The notes under the pieces: generated by a model
Told to the model about the DNA's origin: nothing
Databases searched by the model: none
Seen by the model: only the letters and a program-made list of their open reading frames with translations
Position numbers and translations under genes: made by a program
Assembly (NCBI GenBank): GCA_018715445.1
Contig: DVLP01000427.1
Span: forward strand, 1 to 6,366
Source: Candidatus Avipropionibacterium avicola
GTDB taxonomy: Bacteria > Actinomycetota > Actinomycetes > Propionibacteriales > Propionibacteriaceae
Direction: 5' to 3'
Length of the DNA stretch: 6,366 nucleotides
Shown here: one piece after another, positions 1 through 5,557 of the stretch
How the letters are laid out: each line of letters opens with the position of its first letter
Numbering within the stretch: the first letter of the stretch is position 1

Positions 1-1
1 G

Positions 2-1162
2 ATGTTCTCCTACGACCTGGCCACCGGTGAGCGGGTCGAGCTCGAGGACGGGCTCAAGATGGCTTCGCGGCGCTGGCGCATCGTTGAGCTGAACGATCCC
101 GAGTGGCCCGGTGCCACGATCGTCGGGTGGAGCTCGAACGGCACGATCTACCGTCGCAACATCGAGACCGGCAAGGTCGACGACCTGCGTGCCACCAACC
201 AGCCGCAGATGCCCACCGGGCTGAACTCGGTGACCGCCGGCCCGGACGGACGGATCTGGTCGGCGGGCTACCTCACCGGCGGGATCGGCGCGGTCGAACC
301 GATGCGGGCCCGCTCGACGCAGACCTTCGTCACCGGCGGTCAGGCCGAGGGCATGATCAGCTATCGCGGCCGGGTCTACCAGGGCACGTACCCGAACGGT
401 CGGATCGAGTCGTTCACCCCGGAGGAGCTCAGCGAGGGCAACGCCCCCCGCATCGACTGCACCATCGGAGCGAACCAGAACCGTCCGTACGGACTGCTGG
501 GTCACGGCGACCGGGTCTACTACGGGTCACAGGCCGACTACGGCACCGACGTCGGCGGCTTCGGCTGGCTCGACCTGACGACGGGGGAGTGCACCACCCT
601 CTCGGAGGAGGTCGGCCACTACTCGGTCAACGACCTCACCGCCTCCGGTGACAAGGTCTACGGCGCGATGAACATCTTCGTGGCCTACGACGGCACTCCG
701 TCCGAGACCGAGGCCAAGCTGCTGGTCTTCGACGAGACCAGCCAGGAGATCAGCTTCCTCGAGCTGCCGGTCGACGGCATCCGCTCGGTCGACGCGGTCA
801 CCACGGCCGCCGACGGCAAGGTCTGGGCCTACGCCAACGGCTGGGTGTTCGTCGTCGATCCGCAGACCGGTGAGTTCGTCACCAGCGAGCACCTGTACCC
901 CGACCAGGTCCCGGGCTCACGGATCGGTGGCAACTACGCCGACCTGATCACCAGCCCGGACGGCATGCTGTACGGCCGGGTGGGCTCGCGGGTCTACGAG
1001 ATCGATCCGGCAGCGGTTGCCGACGGATCCTCGGTGGCCGATGCGTCCCGAGTCCTGTACGAGGGCGGTTCGAAGGACCTCGCCCTCGACGAGTGGGGCA
1101 ACCTCTACACGATTGCAGGAGACCAACTGATCCGGATCGATCCGCGCGGTGTCCCTGCCTGA
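2..1162 (+). CDS. Beta-propeller-like protein, C-terminal part (5' truncated by window edge)
   Basis: The frame is open from the left edge and ends at a TGA at 1160-1162, giving 386 visible residues. An ATG lies at position 2, but the text begins mid-motif (YDLATGE, a typical strand of a propeller blade), so the true start is probably upstream. The protein shows repeated short motifs of the NHL/SMP-30/PQQ-like propeller type: AGPDGRIW (residues 79-86), AADGKVWAY (269-277), VVDPQTGEF (284-292), SPDGMLYG (318-325), YEIDP (332-336), DEWGNLYT (363-370) and IRIDP (377-381). These resemble blades with a 'DG.(I/V)(W/Y)' turn and a 'D..TGE' strand. No catalytic motif and no membrane segment is visible in this part; a signal peptide would lie outside the window. 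Function is unknown. Such proteins often bind ligands or carbohydrates outside the cell, and the nearby beta-helix and LacI genes make a glycan link possible, but that is inference. It converges on the exporter gene. Confidence 0.8.
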   Translation: MFSYDLATGERVELEDGLKMASRRWRIVELNDPEWPGATIVGWSSNGTIYRRNIETGKVDDLRATNQPQMPTGLNSVTAGPDGRIWSAGYLTGGIGAVEPMRARSTQTFVTGGQAEGMISYRGRVYQGTYPNGRIESFTPEELSEGNAPRIDCTIGANQNRPYGLLGHGDRVYYGSQADYGTDVGGFGWLDLTTGECTTLSEEVGHYSVNDLTASGDKVYGAMNIFVAYDGTPSETEAKLLVFDETSQEISFLELPVDGIRSVDAVTTAADGKVWAYANGWVFVVDPQTGEFVTSEHLYPDQVPGSRIGGNYADLITSPDGMLYGRVGSRVYEIDPAAVADGSSVADASRVLYEGGSKDLALDEWGNLYTIAGDQLIRIDPRGVPA

Positions 1163-1176
1163 GTAACCCGGGGGGA

Positions 1177-2649
1177 TCAGTCCTCGGTGACGGCGGCGTG
1201 GTGCAGTGCCTTGCGTTGGAAGCGCGAGCGCTGCCCACGCCGCCCCGTCGTTCCACGCCCGACCCAGGTGCCCAGGCTGACCCCCATGGCGATCCCGATG
1301 GCCACCGCACCGGCGCCCAACAGCTCGAGCAACGCCGGTCCGCCGTCGAACAGCGAGTCGGCCCGCACGATCCCGTACAACCCGCGATAGACCATGCTGC
1401 CGGGCAGCAGCGGCACCACACCAGCGGTGATCAACCCGACCGAGGCCATCCGTGCCCGGGCCGAAACTGCCTGGGCGGCGAAGGCGGCCACTGTGGCGGC
1501 CACACCGGCCGCGCTCCCGGCACCCAGCCCCAGGCCCTGGGCACCGACGTAGGCCAGCCAACTGAGCACCCCGAGTCCGGTGGACCAGGCCAGCGCGGAG
1601 AGTCGGGTGTGCGATCCCAGCGCGAAGCCCAGGGCGATCAGCGCCGCGCCCACCGCCGTACGGAGCAGATTGGCCGAGACCGGCGCACTGGGGTTGAGGT
1701 AGGCCGGCAGGCCCAGCAGGTCACCACCCCACAGCACGACGAGGATGCCGAGCACGATGCCCAGCGTCATCACGGCGACGTTGAAGATCCGGGCACCGGC
1801 GGTGATCAGGAACCCGTCGATCGCGTCCTGGGCGGCATTGACCACCGAGAGCCCGGCCAGCAGCGCCACGATCCCGGCCGCCACCACGATCGAGGGGGAG
1901 ATGTCGGCCACCTCGTCGACCCCGGACTTCGCCAGGGCCATCACCGCAACCGCGACCACGGTCGGGATCGCCGCCCCGGTGATCTGGCCGAAGAACTGCG
2001 GCAGACCGCGCCGGGTCGTGGCGTGCAGGGCCAGGTCAACCGCGGCGGTGGTGAAGCAGGCCAGCGCGATCTCGGCCCAACCTCCACCGAGCACGATCGC
2101 GACGCCGACGCCGAGGATGGCAGCGGCCGCGGTCATCACCCACCGCCGGTAGCGGCGCGATCCGGTCAGGACCTGGTTGAACTCGGAACGGGCCTCACCG
2201 ATCTCGAGGTGGGGCAGACGGTCCAGCAGTCGTTGCAGCTCGGTGAGGCGGGCGTAGTCCGGGGCCCGCACCGATGCCGTCCGCAGCACCGTGTTGGCGT
2301 CGCGCTCGAGACCGCGGTGGTGGCTCACGATCACCGAGGCGAAGGTGGCGTCGACGTGGACCGAGGCGAGACCGTAGCGGTGGCAGACCTGCAGCCCGGC
2401 CGCCGTTGCATCGGCACAGGATCCGCCGGTGGTGAGGATCAGCGCGGCCACCCGCCCGGCGAGGTCGACCACGGCGCGGGAGTGTCGGTCGTCGGCCTCC
2501 TCCTCGATCTCGCGCAGCGTCATCACCGCTGTCGGAGGACCGTCGGTGGCGAAGGCCTGAGCGGCCCGGGCGCTGAAGCGTCGCCATCGTTCGGCCCCGC
2601 GAGGGGAGGGCGGCGGCGACGGGTTCGCGGGAAGATCGTGACCGGACAC
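1177..2649 (-). CDS. ThrE-type threonine/serine exporter family membrane protein
   Basis: The 490-residue product matches the architecture and length of the ThrE family (Corynebacterium ThrE is about 489 residues). This family exports threonine and serine across the cytoplasmic membrane, probably driven by the proton motive force. A soluble N-terminal domain (about 55-165, beginning LAGRVAALILTTGGSCADAT) precedes about ten hydrophobic segments between about 170 and 462. Family-like landmarks are NAAQDAIDGFLITAGARIFN (271-290) in the middle and PLLPGSMVYRGLYGI (413-427) near the end, so the two halves (DUF1212-like and DUF3815-like) are fused in one chain. The start chosen is GTG at 2649. The only purine-rich stretch (GGGAGG) abuts it directly, so the true start may lie a little downstream in the Pro/Arg-rich N-terminus. 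It lies 39 bp after the lacI stop on the same strand and could be co-transcribed. The natural substrate in this organism is not proven. Confidence 0.9.
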   Translation of the reverse strand: MSGHDLPANPSPPPSPRGAERWRRFSARAAQAFATDGPPTAVMTLREIEEEADDRHSRAVVDLAGRVAALILTTGGSCADATAAGLQVCHRYGLASVHVDATFASVIVSHHRGLERDANTVLRTASVRAPDYARLTELQRLLDRLPHLEIGEARSEFNQVLTGSRRYRRWVMTAAAAILGVGVAIVLGGGWAEIALACFTTAAVDLALHATTRRGLPQFFGQITGAAIPTVVAVAVMALAKSGVDEVADISPSIVVAAGIVALLAGLSVVNAAQDAIDGFLITAGARIFNVAVMTLGIVLGILVVLWGGDLLGLPAYLNPSAPVSANLLRTAVGAALIALGFALGSHTRLSALAWSTGLGVLSWLAYVGAQGLGLGAGSAAGVAATVAAFAAQAVSARARMASVGLITAGVVPLLPGSMVYRGLYGIVRADSLFDGGPALLELLGAGAVAIGIAMGVSLGTWVGRGTTGRRGQRSRFQRKALHHAAVTED

Positions 2650-2688
2650 CCTCCCAGTGTGCAGCAGCGCACCAGTGTCAGCGAAGCA

Positions 2689-3723
2689 TCACGGCTCGGC
2701 GTGCTGCGGTGGCGCAGCCAAGGAACGGCCCGGCAGGAACGTCCCGCGGTGTGCGTGGTGCTCCACTGGGGCCCCCGCGCCGTGCACCTGCTCAGCCATC
2801 AGTCGCACTGCCTGCTCGGCCACGGTGGCCACCGGTAGGCGGATCGTGGCCAGCCCGACCAGGTCGAGTCCCGCAGTGATCCCGTCGACGCCGGTCACCG
2901 ACACGTCGTGCGGCACCACCAGGCCGGCCCGCTCGGCCGCGGCGAGGAAGGCCAGCGCCCGCTCGTCCGAGGGCAGGCACACACAGCTGACCTCTCGACG
3001 GCGGACCAGCTCAACGGCCTCGACGCACCCGTCGCGCGGTGCCGACCGGACGACCGGCAGCCGCTCAGGACGGGCGCCGGCCTCGGCCAGGGTCGTGATC
3101 ATCGCCTCGGCCCGCTGGGACTCCGACACCGACACCGACTCGGCCGGGGCGATGACGCAGACCCGCCGGTGCCCGTGGGCCAGCACCGCTTCGGCGATCA
3201 TGCGTCCGTGGGCTGGTTCGTCATAGCTGATGCCGTGGATCTCGTCGTGGCACTCCGGTCGCCCGACCGCCACCACCGGCACGACGCCGAGGAACTGGGC
3301 CAGGTCCTCGGTCCGACTGACCCCGGTGGCGATCAACAACCCACCGACCCGCAGTCCCAACAACTTGTGCAGTGCCCGGCGTTCGTTGCGGACACCGGGG
3401 GAGGAGGACGGCACCACCGTGATGAGCTCGAGTCCCACCTCGTCGGCCCGGTCCTGCACTTCGCCGTGCAGCAGGCCGTACACGGGCTTGCGGGGGTTGC
3501 GCAGCAACAGTCCGACCACCGGCGACGACCGGGTGGCCAGGCTCTGGGCCATCAGGTTCGGGACGTAGCCGAGGCGATTGATCGCCCCGAGCACGCGGCG
3601 TCGGGTCTCCTCCTGGACGCCGGCGCTGTCCGACAGCACCCGCGAGACCGTGGCCCGCGAGACCTTCGCCTCGGCGGCCACCTCGTCCATCGTGACCTGA
3701 CGGGCGACGGGCCGTTGGCTCAC
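2689..3723 (-). CDS. LacI/GalR-family transcriptional repressor
   Basis: The 344-residue product is full length for the family. The N-terminal helix-turn-helix occupies about residues 11-31 (TMDEVAAEAKVSRATVSRVL), followed by the helix NRLGYVPN and the hinge NLMAQSLATR (56-65). L62 is in the place of the hinge leucine that normally wedges into the central CpG of the operator. A periplasmic-binding-protein-like effector domain follows (about 68-330: VVGLLLRNP, GGLLIATG, VVAVGRP, GHRRVCVIAP, GVDG). Such proteins bind sugars or related small molecules and release DNA. The start is GTG at 3723; its first bases overlap the TGA of the upstream beta-helix gene (GTGA, 3720-3723), and GAGGTGGAG at 3729-3737 serves as ribosome binding site, so translation is probably coupled. 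A matching operator lies upstream of the first gene, implying self-repression of the operon. The effector is unknown; a glycan breakdown product is the natural guess. Confidence 0.95.
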   Translation of the reverse strand: MSQRPVARQVTMDEVAAEAKVSRATVSRVLSDSAGVQEETRRRVLGAINRLGYVPNLMAQSLATRSSPVVGLLLRNPRKPVYGLLHGEVQDRADEVGLELITVVPSSSPGVRNERRALHKLLGLRVGGLLIATGVSRTEDLAQFLGVVPVVAVGRPECHDEIHGISYDEPAHGRMIAEAVLAHGHRRVCVIAPAESVSVSESQRAEAMITTLAEAGARPERLPVVRSAPRDGCVEAVELVRRREVSCVCLPSDERALAFLAAAERAGLVVPHDVSVTGVDGITAGLDLVGLATIRLPVATVAEQAVRLMAEQVHGAGAPVEHHAHRGTFLPGRSLAAPPQHAEP

Positions 3724-5222
3724 TCCAGCTCCACCTCAGCGGTGTAACCACTTGTCGGACCGGCTTGGACCACGGAGTCGACCACGTCACGCCCGGTGAT
3801 CCCGGCCGGGAAGGTCGTCCCGGTGGTGTTGCGCACCGTGTTGTCGGTGACGCTGGCCCCGGAGACGGAGGTGAGCCGGATCCCGCTGTGGCGATCGGTG
3901 ACGGTGTTGTCCTCGACCTCGACCTCGCGGGCATGGGCGATGTCGATGCCGGCAGCATGGGTGGCGCTGTCGGGTCCCCAGCCGTCGGTGACGGTGTTGC
4001 CCTGCACGGTCAACCCGACCACCTCGCCATCGGCCATGCCGTGGCACACGATGGCGGCATGCTCGTCGACGCCGTCCTCGACGGTGAAGCCGGTGATGAC
4101 GTTGTCGACGATGACCACGTCGCGCATGTCGTTCACGCTGTCCCAGTAGTCCTTGGGCGTGCCGCCGTCGGGATCGGCCGAGGCGGGCGCGCCCCAGTTG
4201 ATGCTGTTGGCTGCGATCACACGGGTCTGGCGGGACTGCGTCATGGTGAAGGTGTTGCCGATGATCTCGAGTCCGTGCACGGCGATGAAGTGCACGGTGC
4301 CGCGCCAGGTGTCGCGGTGATCGCCGAACAACACCGCCGTACGGGGATCGGTGACCTGGTTGTGGGCGAAGCGGATGTCCTCGTAGTGGACCCCTTCGAC
4401 GGCGAAGTGGTTGCCCATCGGCGTCGGACCGGGCCACACCGTGCCCGCCGCGTCGGTGAACGGTTCGAAGGTGCAGTGCTCGACGGTGATGCGCCGCGAC
4501 GGCAGCCCGGAGAAGCCCACGTTCTCCGTACCACCGGAGAGGGTGCCGCGGAACGAGGCGTCGATCTGGATCGCCTCGCCCCCTCCGGTCTCGGTGGCCT
4601 GCTGGCCGCGGAAGGTGCAGTGGCGGATGGTGATGTCGTCGCATCCCCCGAGGTCGAACTGGTGGGAGTTCGGGGCGTGGCAGTTCTCCGACTCGATGCC
4701 CTCGAAGAGGCAGTGCTGGGCGTGGTGCAGGCCGAAGGGGCAGATCGCGTTGTCGTCGGAGAGGTCCCCGACGAACCGACCGCCACGCCAGGTCAGGTTC
4801 CGGACCCCCGAGCCGTAGCCGGGCTCGCCGCGGGTGTTGGCCGCGAACATGATGCTCGGTCGACCCTTGAGGTTCGGACGGCGAAAGGTGGCTCCGGTGG
4901 CGATGACGGTCATGTCGTCGGCGCGCAGCACGACCGGGGTCACCGGAGCGATCACGTAGGTGCGGGGTGGGATCCTCAGGGTGCCGCCGCCGGACTCGGC
5001 GATGGCATCGATCGCGGACTGGAAGGCCTCGGTGTCATCGGTCTCGCCGTCACCGACCGCTCCGTGGTCGAGGACGTCGTGCACGGTGCCGCGCACCCGC
5101 TCAGGGGCGGCCCAGGCCGTCGGGCCGAGAGCCCCGAGGGCGCCACCGGCCAGGGTGGCGCCCCCCAGAGCCTTCATGACGGTTCGGCGATCCGTTCGAC
5201 GACGGTCCGTCGCACCGTGCAT
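3720..5222 (-). CDS. Secreted right-handed parallel beta-helix (pectate-lyase-like) protein
   Basis: The 500-residue product has a Tat-like signal: DRRTVMK at 11-17 is followed by a hydrophobic Ala/Gly/Leu stretch (18-33) and a likely cleavage after AWA (36-38). The mature chain opens with the hallmark of the pectate-lyase-3/GH28-like N-terminus, [21 protein letters not shown] (50-70) plus [14 protein letters not shown] (78-91). Beta-helix coils follow, with repeated '(I/V).(V/I)..NT(F/V)' rungs (e.g. GNTFTM, DNVITGF, GNTVTDG, DNTVTDR, DNTVRN). Conserved-looking acidic and histidine residues cluster in [10 protein letters not shown] (187-196), EAIQIDAS (216-223) and GNHFAVEG (270-277). I do not see the full GH28 catalytic signature, so a precise hydrolase or lyase activity cannot be assigned; a glycan-active exoenzyme is likely. 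The start ATG at 5222 has a strong AGGAGG ribosome site. It is first in a block with lacI, overlapping it by 4 bp, and sits behind a LacI-type operator. Confidence 0.88.
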   Translation of the reverse strand: MHGATDRRRTDRRTVMKALGGATLAGGALGALGPTAWAAPERVRGTVHDVLDHGAVGDGETDDTEAFQSAIDAIAESGGGTLRIPPRTYVIAPVTPVVLRADDMTVIATGATFRRPNLKGRPSIMFAANTRGEPGYGSGVRNLTWRGGRFVGDLSDDNAICPFGLHHAQHCLFEGIESENCHAPNSHQFDLGGCDDITIRHCTFRGQQATETGGGEAIQIDASFRGTLSGGTENVGFSGLPSRRITVEHCTFEPFTDAAGTVWPGPTPMGNHFAVEGVHYEDIRFAHNQVTDPRTAVLFGDHRDTWRGTVHFIAVHGLEIIGNTFTMTQSRQTRVIAANSINWGAPASADPDGGTPKDYWDSVNDMRDVVIVDNVITGFTVEDGVDEHAAIVCHGMADGEVVGLTVQGNTVTDGWGPDSATHAAGIDIAHAREVEVEDNTVTDRHSGIRLTSVSGASVTDNTVRNTTGTTFPAGITGRDVVDSVVQAGPTSGYTAEVELE

Positions 5223-5225
5223 GTC

Positions 5226-5233
5226 TCCTCCTC
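5226..5233 (-). promoter_or_regulatory. Ribosome binding site of the beta-helix gene
   Basis: On the minus strand AGGAGGAG lies just upstream of the ATG at 5222, a strong Shine-Dalgarno at suitable spacing. It decides the start of this gene, which in turn places the Tat-like signal at the very N-terminus. Confidence 0.75.
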
Positions 5234-5255
5234 GAGCCGTACGGGCAGTACGACG

Positions 5256-5284
5256 ACGCTAGCATGAACGCGCTTTCATCGGAA
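5256..5284 (-). promoter_or_regulatory. Putative promoter of the beta-helix/lacI operon
   Basis: On the minus strand an extended -10, TGC-TAGCGT (TAGCGT at 5261-5256), follows a weak -35 TTCCGA (5284-5279) with a 17-bp spacer. The operator palindrome fills almost the whole spacer. Transcription would start near 5249, leaving a leader of about 27 bases before the ATG at 5222. Confidence 0.45.
5264..5279. promoter_or_regulatory. LacI/GalR-type operator
   Basis: ATGAACGCGCTTTCAT is a 16-bp palindrome with a single mismatched pair and a central CpG. It is close to the classical LacI/GalR operator form TGAAAGCGCTTTCA. It sits 41 bp upstream of the beta-helix start codon, inside the spacer of the predicted promoter, where bound repressor would block RNA polymerase. 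The LacI protein encoded as the second gene of this block is the obvious ligand (inference). Confidence 0.8.
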
Positions 5285-5303
5285 CGGGTCGCCACCGTCG
5301 GAG

Positions 5304-5317
5304 CCGATCGGGATCGG
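5304..5317. repeat. Inverted repeat CCGATC-GG-GATCGG
   Basis: A perfect 6-2-6 inverted repeat between the two divergent promoters. It lacks a T-tract, so it is not a terminator. It could be a binding site for a second regulator or chance in GC-rich DNA. Confidence 0.45.
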
Positions 5318-5320
5318 TCC

Positions 5321-5350
5321 GCGACGCGACAGCGGTCCGACCGCTATGAT
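5321..5350 (+). promoter_or_regulatory. Putative aspS promoter
   Basis: TATGAT at 5345-5350 matches five of six bases of the -10 consensus. A weak -35 candidate GCGACG lies at 5321-5326 with an 18-bp spacer. Transcription would begin near 5357, just at the first structured part of the T-box leader, giving a leader of about 200 bases. The -35 is poor, so the promoter is tentative. An alternative is that transcription starts further upstream. Confidence 0.45.
5331..5345. repeat. Inverted repeat AGCGGT-CCG-ACCGCT in the aspS promoter
   Basis: A perfect 6-3-6 inverted repeat that ends at the first base of the TATGAT -10 box. If the promoter call is right, it fills the spacer and could be an operator. 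If transcription starts upstream, it would be a hairpin at the 5' end of the leader. Confidence 0.45.
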
Positions 5351-5452
5351 GAGGGCGACCTTCGGGGTGGCGTGACGACCCACCAGCACCACGGGTGTGA
5401 CCGGGGTCCGTCGGTCCGGCGTTCGGACGAGAGGCCGCACCCATGCGGCGAA

Positions 5453-5489
5453 GGTGTGGTGGCACCGCGATCTGGCCCCCGCCCACACC
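5453..5489 (+). promoter_or_regulatory. T-box antisequestrator element with tRNA-acceptor bulge
   Basis: GGTGTGG (5453-5459) pairs perfectly with CCACACC (5483-5489) as helix A1. A seven-base bulge TGGCACC (5460-5466) follows, and GCG (5467-5469) pairs with CGC (5480-5482) as helix A2 around a ten-base loop. This is the canonical T-box layout. The bulge bases TGGC would pair with GCCA, the 3' end of a tRNA with discriminator G73, as found in tRNA-Asp and tRNA-Asn and unlike the A73 of tRNA-Ile. Confidence 0.88.
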
Positions 5490-5514
5490 TGAACGGGCTG
5501 CCCTCCCGGAGGTG
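5486..5514 (+). promoter_or_regulatory. Competing hairpin of the T-box switch (predicted OFF state)
   Basis: CACCT (5486-5490) can pair with AGGTG (5510-5514), and inside it CGGG (5494-5497) with CCCG (5505-5508). This hairpin uses the 3' strand of antisequestrator helix A1 and also the bases needed by the alternative helix 5503-5509/5527-5533, so it excludes both. It would form when uncharged tRNA is absent. The pairing is read directly; its role is inferred. Confidence 0.5.
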
Positions 5515-5533
5515 CACCCCGTACCCCCGGGAG
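5503..5533 (+). promoter_or_regulatory. Alternative helix that would release the aspS ribosome site (predicted ON state)
   Basis: CTCCCGG (5503-5509) is perfectly complementary to CCGGGAG (5527-5533), seven pairs. The loop contains the self-complementary GGTGCACC (5511-5518). The 3' strand of this helix is the same segment that otherwise pairs with the region around the aspS Shine-Dalgarno, so its formation would expose the ribosome site. Confidence 0.5.
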
Positions 5534-5555
5534 TCCTGTACGGAAAGGACACCCG
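5528..5555 (+). promoter_or_regulatory. Sequestrator helix masking the aspS Shine-Dalgarno
   Basis: CGGG-A-GTCCT (5528-5537) pairs with AGGAC-A-CCCG (5546-5555), nine pairs interrupted by one A.A mismatch, around an eight-base loop. The 3' strand contains most of the Shine-Dalgarno AAAGGA (5544-5549) and ends two bases before the ATG. It acts as a ready-made translational OFF switch, with no terminator U-tract after it. Confidence 0.7.
5544..5549 (+). promoter_or_regulatory. Ribosome binding site of aspS
   Basis: AAAGGA lies eight bases before the ATG at 5558. It fixes the start codon and is the target of the sequestrator helix. Confidence 0.8.
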
Positions 5556-5557
5556 AC

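Larger units (their letters stand above)
5351..5555 (+). promoter_or_regulatory. T-box riboswitch in the aspS leader (translational type, probably Asp-specific)
   Basis: The leader carries GTGGCACCGCG at 5459-5469, an exact match to the core of the T-box consensus (GUGGNACCGCG) that binds the 3' end of uncharged tRNA. Upstream elements fit a compact T-box. A hairpin GGTGG/CCACC (5366-5370 with 5380-5384) has a loop CGTGACGAC containing two GAC (Asp) triplets. A possible Stem IIA/B pseudoknot pairs GACCG 5399-5403 with CGGTC 5412-5416, and loop GTCCG 5406-5410 with CGGAC 5424-5428. Stem III pairs 5434-5439 with 5444-5449 (six pairs). The antisequestrator (5453-5489) and a Shine-Dalgarno-sequestering helix (5528-5555) follow. 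There is no U-run, so control would be at translation: uncharged tRNA stabilises the antisequestrator and frees the ribosome site. The core motif is certain in sequence; the fold of Stems I and II and the exact specifier are tentative. Confidence 0.85.

Noticed and set aside
1133..1144. Perfect 12-bp palindrome CGGATCGATCCG
   Set aside because: It lies inside the coding sequence near the end of the first gene, has no T-tract and no promoter context; likely chance in GC-rich DNA.
1163..1176. Bidirectional terminator between the convergent genes
   Set aside because: The gap is only 14 bp and contains just CCCGGG-type symmetry with no hairpin plus T-run.
1093..2838. Long plus-strand open frame (581 codons) opposite the exporter gene
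   Set aside because: It is a GC-bias shadow: the protein is rich in Arg, Gly, His, Gln and Asp without domain character, while the minus strand encodes a clear ThrE-family protein.
3765..5267. 500-codon plus-strand open frame opposite the beta-helix gene
   Set aside because: It is antisense to a gene with signal peptide, ribosome site and recognisable fold. The composition (Gly, Val, Asp, His) is typical of a shadow frame.
5399..5408. Inverted repeat GACC-GG-GGTC
   Set aside because: A two-base loop cannot form a normal hairpin, and the bases are better explained by the possible pseudoknot.
5486..5557. Rho-independent terminator in the aspS leader
   Set aside because: There are stable GC hairpins but no following T-run, and the last helix covers the Shine-Dalgarno instead, so a translational mechanism fits better.
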